Shown: positions 10,448-19,888, counted from the first letter of the stretch. The stretch is DNA of 64,000 bases from Acetobacterium wieringae (GCF_026646375.1 NZ_JAIPPU010000010.1:1-64000), one strand, 5' to 3'. Notes: a model not told the origin generated them from the letters alone. Numbers and translations are program-made.

Positions 10448-11416
10448 ATGTCATACATAAAAAAACACCAAACAGGAAAATCCGCCGTACTGCTGTCGTT
10501 GATGCTGCTGTCGGTATTTTTCTTTTCCGCTTGCAGCACCCTTAATAACCCCAATCGGCCGGATTTTGAGGGGTATACCTGGATTGACGTCGATGGTGGT
10601 GATCTGTCGGGCCAACGGCTACCCAATGTGGTGGTTGATATTGGTTTTGGTGATCGTGACTATTATGCCTTTACCAATGAATATGGGCAACTGGTCAAGG
10701 TGACAGCAAAAGAAATTATTTTACAGGATGAAGATAAGGAACCGGTTTTGGCATCGGGCCGCTATTATCCCGATGAGGCCAAAATCCCCGGTACCGAAAG
10801 TCCTACCCTGGATGAAGGCCACGTCATTGCCGATTCCCTCGGCGGGGTCTCCAATGCCTATAACATCACCCCCCAGGAGAGCACCCTGAATCGCGACGGG
10901 AATCAGGCTTACATGGAAAAGGTGATTCGTGATGCCGGTGGCTGCAGTGATTTTACCGCGGTGATCACCTATCCCTCAACCACCACCCAGATCCCCAGTC
11001 ATTACAGTTATACCTATACGCTAAAGGGAACGGTCATCCATGATCAATTTGATAATGTCAATCCCGATGACGTCAATCAGGGGCTGGGTCTCACGTCGCA
11101 AAATGGGGGAGCCGCCAGCGGTGTCAGCATTAGCGCCCTCGATAAAAAGGCCGAATACATCGTTATTAAGAATGCCGGCACCAATCCGGTTGATCTGACC
11201 GGCTGGAAAATCGTATCCGTTACCGGGAACCAGACCTTTACCTTTCCGGCCTTTAGTTTAGCCGCCGGCGCCGAGGTGAAAGTAGGCGATTCTGCCACCA
11301 ATTCCGGCATCGATTTTCATTGGCTCGATGGCGGCGGTACCTGGAATAACAGCAAGAGCGACCCGGCCGAGTTATACGACAACAGCGGGAAACTGGTGGA
11401 TCGTTACGATAATTAA
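10448..11416 (+). CDS. Secreted lipoprotein: DNA/RNA non-specific endonuclease with lamin-tail-like domain
   Basis: A 322-residue exported protein. Residues 1-30 are a lipoprotein signal peptide (FFFSACS lipobox). Residues about 60-210 match the DNA/RNA non-specific endonuclease family of secreted nucleases: DEGHVIADSLGG carries the expected catalytic His (the usual DRGH is DEGH here), followed by NITPQESTLNRDGNQAYMEK. Residues about 235-322 resemble a lamin-tail domain (YIVIKNAGTNPVDLTGWKI, ending LYDNSGKLVDRYDN). Likely role: extracellular nucleic-acid degradation or nutrient scavenging. The MBL gene follows 19 bp later. Confidence 0.85.
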   Translation: MSYIKKHQTGKSAVLLSLMLLSVFFFSACSTLNNPNRPDFEGYTWIDVDGGDLSGQRLPNVVVDIGFGDRDYYAFTNEYGQLVKVTAKEIILQDEDKEPVLASGRYYPDEAKIPGTESPTLDEGHVIADSLGGVSNAYNITPQESTLNRDGNQAYMEKVIRDAGGCSDFTAVITYPSTTTQIPSHYSYTYTLKGTVIHDQFDNVNPDDVNQGLGLTSQNGGAASGVSISALDKKAEYIVIKNAGTNPVDLTGWKIVSVTGNQTFTFPAFSLAAGAEVKVGDSATNSGIDFHWLDGGGTWNNSKSDPAELYDNSGKLVDRYDN

Positions 11417-11435
11417 TACTAAAGGAGAAGCGCCC

Positions 11436-12080
11436 ATGAACATTCTTACAATCCCAGCCGGTTCCAATTGTTACCTGATTTCCCAGGGTGAACACCACCT
11501 GATGATTGACGCCGGTGCCCCGGGAATGGGGGATAAAATCGAAAAAACCCTGGCCCGGCACCAGATTGCCATGGAAAAAATCAGTTATCTGGTACTGACT
11601 CATGGCCATAGCGATCATATCGGCAGTGCGGCTGTCTTTCAGAAAAAATATGGCATTCCCATTGTCATCCATCAAAACGATGTCAATATGATTGACAACC
11701 CTTTGTCCCAGCCGATGCAGGCCACTCATCCCATCGGCAGAATGATTACATGGCTGGGGAAGGGCACCATGAAACGGAATCCGCCCCAACGCTTCACGCC
11801 GGATCTGCTCATCACCGGGCCCCAAACTAACCGGCTGGGTTTTGGTGAAACCATCCATCCGCTGCCGGGACATACCCGGGGCTCCATGGTGCTCACCTTT
11901 CCCAGCGGCGAATTATTTGTCGGCGACATCTTTATGAATATGCTAAGCCCCCAACCGGCGTATCTGTGGGAAGATCACGCTGCTTTGCAAAAGAGTATTT
12001 TGGCGGTGCAGCAACTGCCTGCAAAAACTATTTACTATGGACATGGACGCCCGACCCCGGCAAGCAGAATTGCCCAGTAG
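11436..12080 (+). CDS. MBL-fold metallo-hydrolase
   Basis: A 214-residue protein starting at the ATG preceded by AAAGGAGAAG at 11421; the reading frame extends further upstream but only inside the nuclease gene. The metallo-beta-lactamase metal site is visible: THGHSDHIG (HxHxDH), LPGHTRGS and FVGDIF. It is close to the glyoxalase II-like subgroup by size. It probably shares a transcript with the secreted nuclease upstream. The substrate is unknown. Confidence 0.9.
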   Translation: MNILTIPAGSNCYLISQGEHHLMIDAGAPGMGDKIEKTLARHQIAMEKISYLVLTHGHSDHIGSAAVFQKKYGIPIVIHQNDVNMIDNPLSQPMQATHPIGRMITWLGKGTMKRNPPQRFTPDLLITGPQTNRLGFGETIHPLPGHTRGSMVLTFPSGELFVGDIFMNMLSPQPAYLWEDHAALQKSILAVQQLPAKTIYYGHGRPTPASRIAQ

Positions 12081-12370
12081 CAGTCGCCACAAAAACAGTG
12101 CCTGATAAAGGATGAGCATATTTTTTATGGGCAAAAAAGTAAGGTTACCCCGGAAAAAAAACTTTAAGTGGTAGAAATCATTTAAAATAGCCTCGATTCA
12201 GCTTGCAATCAAGACCGGTAGGGTTTTAGAGATCGGGATAAAAATGCGAATGGCGTATCGTTTAGTGGCCAGAGTCCGCGCAGACGAGTATTTTTTCGAG
12301 AACTGACAAATAGCAGCGTTTTTTGGGTATAAAAAGTCATACAGAAAATAATTATCCAAGGAGGAAAAGA

Positions 12371-13738
12371 ATGAAACGATTATTGTCGCTGTTTCTGATC
12401 GCCAGTCTGTTGCTGCTGTCAAGTCCGACGGTCTGGGCCGAGAACCCCGTTCATGAACCCATCACCGAGGAACTCATCTTGCTGGTGGAGCATAACCCCG
12501 AGCTGGAAAGCCTCTTGCAGCAATCAATTGATCAGGCTAAAATGGTTAATCCGGACACGAATTCCAATCCGGTTCAGTCGCTGGATGCTTTTTACGACTA
12601 TATTGACTGGGCTGCCAAAGCGATGCCCTGGACCATCCTGCCCAATGTCGGCGATACCTATCCGGCCCTCTACGATCAGATTGATCAGAGTTTGGACTAT
12701 TTTTATTTCATCACCGATCAGCCCCTGGATGAGCTTAAAGATATGGGGTACTACAACAATTCGCTGCAATATCATGAACCCTATCGTTCCTGGATGATCA
12801 AGTTTACCAAAGAGTGGGGCGAATACCTGAGCACCCCGGCATCCTGGAATGACAGCTATTATCAAATTGCCTATAACAATCCCGATTTCGGATTGCAGAA
12901 GGGCTGGTATGAAGACCCCTCCAACTGGAAGAGTTTCAATGATTTTTTCAGCCGATATCTGGTGTCGCCATCTGTCCGTCCAATTGCTTCCCCTGATGAC
13001 GATGCGGTCGTGGTGGCCCCAGCCGATTCGGTACCGCAAGGGGTCTGGCAGATCGACGGGGATTCCCGGGTTATTGGGGAGGGAGTAAAGATTAAATCCC
13101 AGACCTTTGATTCGATTCCGGCCTTGCTGGGAGCTGGCACTGCCTATGGAGATGCCTTTGCCGGTGGGGTGCTGACCCATACTTTTTTGAATGTTCAGGA
13201 TTATCACCGTTTCCACTTCCCGGTGGGCGGAACCATTTTAGAGGTTCGCACGATTTATCAGGACGATGCCGTTGGTGGCATTACCTATTGGGATGAGCAG
13301 GCCAAGCGCTACATGCTTAATGAAGGGGGCTATGGCTGGCAGGCGGTGGAAACCCGTGGCTGTGTGATTATGGAAACCACCGACTACGGGCTGGTAGCCT
13401 TGCTGCCGGTGGGGATGTCCCAGGTTTCGTCAGTTTTGTTTGAGGACAATATCAAGCCCGGTACAGTTGTAGAAAAAGGGGATATGCTGGGTTATTTTCT
13501 CTTTGGCGGATCGGACTATGTGATGATCTTCCAAAACGGTGCCGGCTTTGAACTGACCGCCGCCAAAAACAGCGATGGCAATGGCTATGCCCACCTGCTG
13601 ATGGGCGAAGCCTATGGTGTCATGACTGGCAACCCGACGGCCTATGCCGATCCGGCCATCTGGGAAAATACCATCGCCGTGGTGCTGCTGCTCGTGCTGC
13701 TTGGCGGTGTCGCTATGGTTGGCCGAAAAAGCGTCTAA
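12371..13738 (+). CDS. Exported phosphatidylserine-decarboxylase-like pyruvoyl enzyme
   Basis: A 455-residue protein starting at the ATG after AAGGAGGAAAAGA. It has a signal peptide (LLSLFLIASLLLLSSPTVWA) and a C-terminal hydrophobic anchor (AVVLLLVLLGGVAMV followed by GRKSV). The middle matches the phosphatidylserine decarboxylase family: FNDFFSR, HTFLNVQDYHRFHFPVGG, then the self-cleavage region GYFLFGGSDYVMIF. The GGS at the cleavage point is like the PSD-like amino-acid decarboxylases (for example PsiD) more than the LGST of true Psd. Residues 60-190 form an extra N-terminal domain. Predicted location is the cell surface; the substrate is unknown. Confidence 0.75.
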   Translation: MKRLLSLFLIASLLLLSSPTVWAENPVHEPITEELILLVEHNPELESLLQQSIDQAKMVNPDTNSNPVQSLDAFYDYIDWAAKAMPWTILPNVGDTYPALYDQIDQSLDYFYFITDQPLDELKDMGYYNNSLQYHEPYRSWMIKFTKEWGEYLSTPASWNDSYYQIAYNNPDFGLQKGWYEDPSNWKSFNDFFSRYLVSPSVRPIASPDDDAVVVAPADSVPQGVWQIDGDSRVIGEGVKIKSQTFDSIPALLGAGTAYGDAFAGGVLTHTFLNVQDYHRFHFPVGGTILEVRTIYQDDAVGGITYWDEQAKRYMLNEGGYGWQAVETRGCVIMETTDYGLVALLPVGMSQVSSVLFEDNIKPGTVVEKGDMLGYFLFGGSDYVMIFQNGAGFELTAAKNSDGNGYAHLLMGEAYGVMTGNPTAYADPAIWENTIAVVLLLVLLGGVAMVGRKSV

Positions 13739-13762
13739 TTAATGCAACCAAATTTTAAGCCG

Positions 13763-13816
13763 CAAAAAACTGCTGCTGATCTCGGGCTTGTCATTTAAAG
13801 CTCGAAATCAGCAGTT
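13763..13816 (-). terminator. Terminator of the epimerase gene
   Basis: A long inverted repeat (AACTGCTGATTTCGAGC on the minus strand pairing with the complementary run at 13768-13789) is followed on the minus strand by a U-run. It overlaps the stop codon of the epimerase gene and could stop transcription from both sides. Confidence 0.7.
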
Positions 13817-14825
13817 ATTCTGCCTGTTTTGACTGGAACGGCTGTAAAAAAGCAATCGTGTCCTGTAAGGTTTCACGCAGCTCCCGGGTCGTGTAACCCA
13901 GGGCGTCATCGGCTTTCTGGTGCGAAAAGTTGGCATTGCTGCCAAGGGTATAAAGGGAGTAGCGGGTGTAGAGCGGTTTTTGTTTTCTTAATTGATACCA
14001 TCGCTCAGCCAACGGCGCGGTCATCAGGGCAAACCAGCGGGGTAGCACGGTTTTTAAATGTTTTTTACCGCTTATCTCAGCCAACAGAGCAAGCAGTTCC
14101 TCAACCGCAACATAGCGGTTCGACAAAATATAACATGCCCCGTTACGGCCCCTGTCGACGGCGGCAAGAACCCCTTTTGAGACGTCCCGGACATCTACAA
14201 AATCATAGCCGCCGCGAATAAAGGCGGTCAGCCGCCCTTCCAGAAAATCCAGGACCAGCTGCTTAAAGTGCCCCTGGCCATAATCGTTGGGGCCGCCAAT
14301 CCCCGAGGGGTGAATGACCACACAGTCGAGACCGGCCATAACGCTGTCGAGCACCAGTTGGGTGGCCTCCGCTTTGGTTTTGGCATATAAACCCACCACA
14401 GCATCGGGATCAAAGTGGCTGACTTCCTGAATCACCTGATTATCCGGCAGTTCGGGAATAGCATGGACAGAACTGATATATATCAGCCGTTTGATGCGAT
14501 ATTTCTGACAGAGCTTGATCACATTTAAGGTGCCCTGGACATTGACGGCATACACCTGGGGATCAAACTTTGTGGCAATTGAGACAATTCCGGCGGTATG
14601 AATGGCAATCGTTTCATAGTCCGCGGTACCCGCAAATAGCGGCTCGAGCCCGGATAATGAACAGATGTCACCCGGCACGATCTCAAGCGCCAGACCGTCC
14701 AAAGCAGGGGATGAATCACCAGGTATGACCAGTCCACGAACCATTTCACTCTGTTGGCACAGATCGCGGATAATGGTGTTGCCCAGATGACCGGTAGCCC
14801 CAGTGACAAGATATAATCGTTTCAT
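13815..14825 (-). CDS. NAD(P)-dependent epimerase/dehydratase (extended SDR)
   Basis: A 336-residue protein with the N-terminal Rossmann motif TGATGHLGNTII and the catalytic YAKTK (YxxxK) at about residues 150-154, after a YISSVHA strand. The order and spacing match extended short-chain dehydrogenases that act on nucleotide sugars or dihydroflavonol-like substrates. It is a single gene, convergent with the decarboxylase-like gene. The specific reaction is not determinable. Confidence 0.88.
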   Translation of the reverse strand: MKRLYLVTGATGHLGNTIIRDLCQQSEMVRGLVIPGDSSPALDGLALEIVPGDICSLSGLEPLFAGTADYETIAIHTAGIVSIATKFDPQVYAVNVQGTLNVIKLCQKYRIKRLIYISSVHAIPELPDNQVIQEVSHFDPDAVVGLYAKTKAEATQLVLDSVMAGLDCVVIHPSGIGGPNDYGQGHFKQLVLDFLEGRLTAFIRGGYDFVDVRDVSKGVLAAVDRGRNGACYILSNRYVAVEELLALLAEISGKKHLKTVLPRWFALMTAPLAERWYQLRKQKPLYTRYSLYTLGSNANFSHQKADDALGYTTRELRETLQDTIAFLQPFQSKQAE

Positions 14826-14912
14826 GCGGATTTCCTCGTTTTTTTGATAGATACCCTGATTGAATGGCGCTAATCTCTAGTATGCCTTGCAAAAATGATA
14901 AAGTCGTTTAAA

Positions 14913-14957
14913 CCTCAAAAAAAAGAAATCGAAACGTGCTTCGATTTCTTTTTTAGG
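14913..14957 (-). terminator. Terminator downstream of 14974-15630
   Basis: A hairpin with arms AAAGAAATCGAA and TTCGATTTCTTT flanks a 6-base loop, with U-runs on both strands. It sits between two minus-strand genes and probably ends the upstream one. Confidence 0.75.
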
Positions 14958-14973
14958 TTGGCGCGGAATTTCT

Positions 14974-15630
14974 TTAGCATGCAACGTCATAAAGCTCCGC
15001 TTTGAGGTTTTCAAGATTCTGATCATTCAGACGTAAAGCGGCTTGACGGCCATCAGATACATATAACTTAAGTTTTTTCTTATCCGCAGAAAGTTGATAT
15101 TCCAGTTTTAAAAAATTAGCAATATTGGGGTTAAACGACTCGAAATCGTCAGCTGAAAGCTCGTCAAGGTTGAGGACCACTTTTTTCGATTTAATAATCA
15201 CCCGGTCTCTGGTATAATCAAAGACAAAGGGGATCTTTATATAGCGGTTAAACAGATAAAAGGCGCTTGTTCCCAAAACCCGATCATTCTCCTGATCATT
15301 CTGATACGCAATAACACATTCATCAGCTTGATGCTCAACAAAGCCGGGTAATAAAATCGCATAGCCATAATTTCCGAAACGCTCTTTAAATTTCAGCAGA
15401 GATTCTTTTCCCGGCTGGTCGGTGGTCATTTTTTTGAATTCGGATTTGGTGACATGATAGGTGATTATGATAAAATACAAAAGAACCGGCAGAAACTCAA
15501 GCTGGGCACTGACATAGGTTTTTAAATAGTAATTAAGCCCCAAACTGAGTATGAAAAGAAAAGTGAAAAAGGTCACGCGGATTGCGAGTGGTTTAAGGAC
15601 GACATTATTTTTTTCAAAATACGCTTTCAT
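14974..15630 (-). CDS. Hypothetical two-TM membrane protein
   Basis: A protein of 218 residues, using the ATG at 15630 preceded by GGGAGATC; a frame extending to 15714 lacks such a site. Two hydrophobic helices lie near residues 15-35 and 42-60, followed by a soluble beta-rich domain with YcxB-like character (KKVVLNLDEL). I do not recognise the family firmly. It stands alone between two other units. Confidence 0.6.
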   Translation of the reverse strand: MKAYFEKNNVVLKPLAIRVTFFTFLFILSLGLNYYLKTYVSAQLEFLPVLLYFIIITYHVTKSEFKKMTTDQPGKESLLKFKERFGNYGYAILLPGFVEHQADECVIAYQNDQENDRVLGTSAFYLFNRYIKIPFVFDYTRDRVIIKSKKVVLNLDELSADDFESFNPNIANFLKLEYQLSADKKKLKLYVSDGRQAALRLNDQNLENLKAELYDVAC

Positions 15631-15825
15631 GATTGATCTCCCAAAATTTGAATTTTTATAATGATGAAACCCATAATGATTCGTTATTATATCACCAAAT
15701 TTTAACCTTTTCAAATGAAAACGGCGCTCAGAATTTTTAGTGCGACGGTTATAAAGAAAGATTTAAATAAAAAGCAAACCTTAACGACAAGAATAATTTA
15801 TTAATTTAAACAATTGGAGATACCC

Positions 15826-16410
15826 GTGACAGATAAAAAATCAATACGTGCCGACTATCTGACCATTTTTAAAAAAGCCTATACTCTGATGGATGAAGCG
15901 GTCATCGACGGTAATTGTGGAGAATCGTGCGATTATCATTGTTGCCGCCGTTTTGATGACGACGGTAAGCGCCTTGGCATGTATTTATTACCGCTGGAAT
16001 ATGAATACATGCAGGCCAAAGTTGCGACCAACTACGAACTGCACACGCACAAGCTCTACAATTTACCTCCTAAAATTAAAAAATCATATTACATCTATTG
16101 CCATCTGGAGAGTGGTTGCCTACGGGATTATCGTCCCATCCAATGCCGAACCTACCCCTTTGAACCTCATCTCGAAAACGGGGCGCTCTCCCTGGTAATC
16201 GAAAAAGAGCAGATACATGATTGTCCACTGATAACACATCGCTCCGAATGGCGCCAAGCTTTTATCGATGGTGTTTATAATGGATGGCTGGAACTAATCA
16301 AGATCCCTATCATTCAGTATCACATTAAGTATTATTCAAAAGAACGCGTCGCCATGGATAACCTGATGATACATGATCCATCCGATGGATTTATGGCACT
16401 GCAAAGATGA
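15826..16410 (+). CDS. YkgJ-type CxxCxxCC cysteine-cluster protein
   Basis: A protein of 194 residues with a GTG start at 15826, chosen because the TTGGAGA just upstream is its Shine-Dalgarno site. The metal-chelating signature is clear: a cluster of Cys near residues 32-41 (CGESCDYHCC), then CLRDYRPIQCRTYPF around 100-115 and a last Cys in HDCPL. This is the pattern of the zinc/iron-chelating YkgJ family. Its physiological role is not known, and the gene appears to be monocistronic. Confidence 0.8.
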   Translation: MTDKKSIRADYLTIFKKAYTLMDEAVIDGNCGESCDYHCCRRFDDDGKRLGMYLLPLEYEYMQAKVATNYELHTHKLYNLPPKIKKSYYIYCHLESGCLRDYRPIQCRTYPFEPHLENGALSLVIEKEQIHDCPLITHRSEWRQAFIDGVYNGWLELIKIPIIQYHIKYYSKERVAMDNLMIHDPSDGFMALQR

Positions 16411-16614
16411 AATAAACGGATTCAATCACTAATTTCGCCACTCTGATGGAGACTTTTTTGGGGATTCGGTACCCGGTACCAGACTCGACTTAACTGATCT
16501 GTCTCAAAAACGTGGTTGTTATTTCACAAATCAGTGTGATGGGAAGATGCATCATCTGCTATAGGGATAACCGTTTCATTGGTCAATTTTTAGCTCTCAG
16601 TGTCAGGAATAATA

Positions 16615-16644
16615 TTGAGTGCGATTAAGTTTGTATGTTATAAT
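16615..16644 (+). promoter_or_regulatory. Sigma-A-type promoter of the amidohydrolase gene
   Basis: TTGAGT at 16615 and TATAAT at 16639 are separated by 18 bases. Transcription would start about 10 bases before the palindrome at 16651-16690. The 314-bp spacer 16411-16725 holds nothing else that I can identify. Confidence 0.6.
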
Positions 16645-16650
16645 TATAAA

Positions 16651-16690
16651 TGTTTGAAATTATATCATCAATAATGATGGATTTCAAACA
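16651..16690 (+). promoter_or_regulatory. 40-bp palindrome in the amidohydrolase leader
   Basis: TGTTTGAAAT at 16651 pairs perfectly with ATTTCAAACA at 16681, and the inside continues with TCATCA against TGATGG. It lies just after the predicted promoter, so it could be a repressor operator or an RNA stem-loop in the leader. Confidence 0.6.
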
Positions 16691-16725
16691 GCTTTATGCT
16701 AAATCAAATGCGAGGAGAGTACAAG

Positions 16726-17925
16726 GTGGAAGAAATTTTGGAACAGGCAAATAAACTTCAGAACGAGTTAACAGAGATAAGACATCATATTCATCGTCAT
16801 CCAGAGCTGGGATTAGAGACCGTTAAAACAGCAGATTTTGTAATTGAAAAACTAAAAGACATGGGATACGAACCCAAGCGTATTGGTGGAAATGGTGTGA
16901 TCGCAACAGTCGGTAAACAAACGGGAAAGTGTTTTCTAATTCGGGGTGACATGGATGCGTTGCCCATTGAAGAACAGGCTGATGTTGATTATAAATCAGA
17001 AGTTCCTGGGAGAATGCATGCCTGTGGGCATGATATGCATACGACGATGCTACTCGGCGCCGCCAAGCTTTTAAAAGAAAACGAAGAGCAAATAAATGGC
17101 ATCGTGAAACTCTTGTTTCAGCCGGGAGAAGAAATAATGAATGGTGCAAAATCAATGATCGAAGCGGGTGTTCTGGAAAACCCCAAAGTTGATGGCGCAT
17201 TTATGTTTCACGTTGTCAGCGGTTTTCCGGTTCCCACCGGGAATATTATTTGTCCTGAACCAGGAAACAGGGCATCATCAAACGATGCCTTTGAAATACA
17301 CATCCAGGGCAAAGGGGGACATGGTGCTATGCCAGAAAAATCAGTTGACCCGATTAATGTAGCTGTCAAAGTCTATGAGGCGATTCAAGCAATGCAGTGC
17401 CGGGAGTTGCCGAGCAGTCAGGATGTAACGATCAGCCTATGTCAGATTGAAGCGGGATCAGCATTTAACATCATACCCGATACGGCAATTATGCGGGGAA
17501 CCCTGCGGACATTTGATGAAAGCACGAGAAATTATGTTCTTAAGAGAATGGCTGAATTAGCTGACGGCATTGCTACGTTATATCATGCCAGTGCCACAGC
17601 TAATTCGACTGAAGGCTCGCCGACATTTCATGTTGATGGCTCTGTGGTGATTCCGGTTAGAAAGGCTCTGGAAAAAGTTTTCGGCGATACAGTTGTTGAT
17701 TTCGAGCAAGCGATTGGCGTTAAAAGTATGCCGGGCTCAGAGGATTTTGCTTATATTGCCCAAAAGGTTCCAGGCGCTTTCTTTTTTATTTCTTCTGGTA
17801 ATTCGGAAGATGGCTACAAATACTCCATGCATCATCCCAAGGTGCGTTGCAGTGATGAAATCTTGTATCGCGGTGCAGCTGCCTACGCAATTGCGGCCAT
17901 GGCCTGGTTGGATCACAATAATTAA
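16726..17925 (+). CDS. M20-family amidohydrolase (aminoacylase/carboxypeptidase-like)
   Basis: A 399-residue zinc peptidase-like enzyme. The start is GTG at 16726, with AGGAGAG at the right distance; the upstream in-frame ATG at 16696 lacks a site. Family motifs: HRHPELGLET, then RGDMDALPIEE, HACGHDMHTTMLL, QPGEE, and C-terminal MPGSEDFAYI and SMHHPKVR, which give the metal ligands. This group hydrolyses N-acyl amino acids (hippurate, N-acetyl amino acids). The substrate is unknown, but it fits with the amino-acid importer gene cluster a few kb downstream. Confidence 0.93.
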   Translation: MEEILEQANKLQNELTEIRHHIHRHPELGLETVKTADFVIEKLKDMGYEPKRIGGNGVIATVGKQTGKCFLIRGDMDALPIEEQADVDYKSEVPGRMHACGHDMHTTMLLGAAKLLKENEEQINGIVKLLFQPGEEIMNGAKSMIEAGVLENPKVDGAFMFHVVSGFPVPTGNIICPEPGNRASSNDAFEIHIQGKGGHGAMPEKSVDPINVAVKVYEAIQAMQCRELPSSQDVTISLCQIEAGSAFNIIPDTAIMRGTLRTFDESTRNYVLKRMAELADGIATLYHASATANSTEGSPTFHVDGSVVIPVRKALEKVFGDTVVDFEQAIGVKSMPGSEDFAYIAQKVPGAFFFISSGNSEDGYKYSMHHPKVRCSDEILYRGAAAYAIAAMAWLDHNN

Positions 17926-17976
17926 TGCTTGGTGTTTATAGGCCAGTGAACTTGGCACCAGTTTCGAATTAATATG

Positions 17977-18009
17977 AACCACAGCATTTCTATGGGAGCT
18001 CCTGTGGTT
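17977..18009 (+). terminator. Possible terminator of the amidohydrolase gene
   Basis: AACCACAG pairs with CTGTGGTT across a 17-base loop, 50 bases after the stop codon. There is no strong U-tract, so confidence is limited. The rest of the 290-bp spacer before 18217 holds nothing recognisable. Confidence 0.4.
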
Positions 18010-18216
18010 TCAGTTGATCAGCGTATGACGGCGTTCAAAAAAGACATTGCCATTAACAGTGGCCCCAACATCTGCGTTTTCTTTATTCTCGACCCAAGTC
18101 GCCTGAAAATCCAGCCAGTAGAACTCCTCGCCTGAAATAAAAAACCAATAAGATTAAATTTACCCATAATAACATCATCGCCAAAGACTGGCGCAAGCAG
18201 AAAGAAGCGAGGTCAG

Positions 18217-19791
18217 ATGAAAGAAACAGTCTTAATCATTAATATCGCCACCCTGATGGTAACCTTATTTTTAGTGTATGTCAGTTACCGGCATCGTCGG
18301 GATAAGGGCGGGCTACCATTTTTATGTACGATGGTGCTGCTGTTGTCCTGGGTGGCCGGTTCCACCATTGAATTGTTTGCGCAAAGCTATGAGGCCAGGG
18401 TATTCTGGCGAAATTTTATTCAAATCGGGATGGCCTTCATCCCCATTGCCAATCTCTGGTTTGTCATTGAATATACTGAAACCAAAAACAAATATCTCAA
18501 CGATACGGTGTGGCTGGCAGCAGCAATCAGCCTGATCGGAATTATTTTGACCTTCACGAATCCATTGCATCATCTGATCCGCAAAACCGTGGAGATGGTT
18601 GAGTCAAACGGTCACTGGAGCCTCTATGTGGAGCCGGCATTCTGGGGCAATATGTTTGTGCTGTTGCGTTTTGCCCTGATGTTGTTTTCGATCATTATTC
18701 TGATACTATTTCAGATCCGCATTTTCAGAAGTGGTCAGAAGCAGGTTCTCTATATTCTGATCGGGTTTATTCTAGCACTGACACTGTTACTTATCAAAAA
18801 CTACCTGATGGTCGAAACCGCCGAAACGTTTCCGATGTCGGTGATCTTTTTGATTCCCAATCTATTTATCGCCTATAGCGTCTATCGCCACGATTTTTTA
18901 AAGATTGCACCGTTGGCCAAGGATTGGATCATCAACTCCCTGCCAGATGGGATCGTGGTGTTATCCGCAGCCGGGGAGATTGTGGAGGTGAACCCGTCAG
19001 CTGCGGCATTTTTCGAGCAGTTTACTGAACCAGAAGCGGCCCAAAGTAATCACTTTTTATCAGGCACCAAGCTCATAAATCGTGATTTTGCCAGATATTC
19101 GGCCTTCCTTCACGGCCAATCATTATGGCAGGAGGGCTTAACGCAAAGAAAAAACGGCAGCGTCGAGCTGGAGCTGGACACGCCTGATGGAGCCAGACAC
19201 TACTTTGAAATTGATCTGCATCACTTTATCAATGACCGCCACCATTATTCCGGCAGTGTCTCAGTGATCCGCAACGTAACCAGCTCCCGGCTCGAACGAC
19301 AGACCCTGAAACAACAGGCCGAGATGGATCGGCACATTCAGGTGCTTAACAAACAGGCCTACATTGATTATGTCAATGCATCAGTTGCCGACCCAGTGTC
19401 ACTACTAATTATCGACATTGATAAGTTTAAATCCGTCAATGACCAATACGGCCACCCCATCGGTGATGCGGTGATCTTAAAGGTGGTATCCGCCATCAAA
19501 CAGTGTATCCACAAGGACGATCTGATTGGCCGGATTGGCGGAGATGAGTTCAGCCTGACCCTCTTGAACTGTAGCAACGAACAGACCCGATCCATCATCC
19601 GGCAGATTTTTAAGCAGGTTCAAAAAGAAACCGCCGACATGCTTCATGAAAAGGTCACCGTCAGCATCGGGGTCTTAACCGGTCAGACCTTGCCGGATTG
19701 CCCCTTTGAAACGCTGTATCAAAAAGCGGATGAAGCCTTATATGCAGCAAAAAAATCAGGGGGCAATCAGGTAGTTTTTTATCAAAACTAA
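18217..19791 (+). CDS. Membrane diguanylate cyclase (7TM sensor, PAS-like, GGDEF)
   Basis: A 524-residue protein. Residues about 1-225 form seven membrane helices resembling the histidine-kinase N-terminal 7TM region. Residues about 235-345 are PAS-like (WIINSLPDGIVVLSAAGEIVEVN). Residues about 360-520 are a GGDEF domain: LLIIDIDKFKSVNDQYGH, RIGGDEFSL, then a C-terminal ADEALYAAKKSGGN. An intact GGDEF motif and catalytic Asp predict synthesis of cyclic di-GMP. No EAL domain is present. It is transcribed toward the ABC operon and ends at a strong shared terminator. Confidence 0.93.
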   Translation: MKETVLIINIATLMVTLFLVYVSYRHRRDKGGLPFLCTMVLLLSWVAGSTIELFAQSYEARVFWRNFIQIGMAFIPIANLWFVIEYTETKNKYLNDTVWLAAAISLIGIILTFTNPLHHLIRKTVEMVESNGHWSLYVEPAFWGNMFVLLRFALMLFSIIILILFQIRIFRSGQKQVLYILIGFILALTLLLIKNYLMVETAETFPMSVIFLIPNLFIAYSVYRHDFLKIAPLAKDWIINSLPDGIVVLSAAGEIVEVNPSAAAFFEQFTEPEAAQSNHFLSGTKLINRDFARYSAFLHGQSLWQEGLTQRKNGSVELELDTPDGARHYFEIDLHHFINDRHHYSGSVSVIRNVTSSRLERQTLKQQAEMDRHIQVLNKQAYIDYVNASVADPVSLLIIDIDKFKSVNDQYGHPIGDAVILKVVSAIKQCIHKDDLIGRIGGDEFSLTLLNCSNEQTRSIIRQIFKQVQKETADMLHEKVTVSIGVLTGQTLPDCPFETLYQKADEALYAAKKSGGNQVVFYQN

Positions 19792-19848
19792 AAAAACACC
19801 GTAACAATTTAAAACGCAGCTCACGGTGAATGACGATGCCATAAATAA

Positions 19849-19888
19849 AAACAAAGTCATGGATTAAAATCAATCCATGACTTTGTTT
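19849..19888. terminator. Bidirectional terminator
   Basis: A perfect 17-bp stem (AAACAAAGTCATGGATT) with a 6-base loop is flanked by A- and T-runs. It lies between the convergent GGDEF gene and the ABC importer operon and should end transcription from both sides. Confidence 0.9.
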
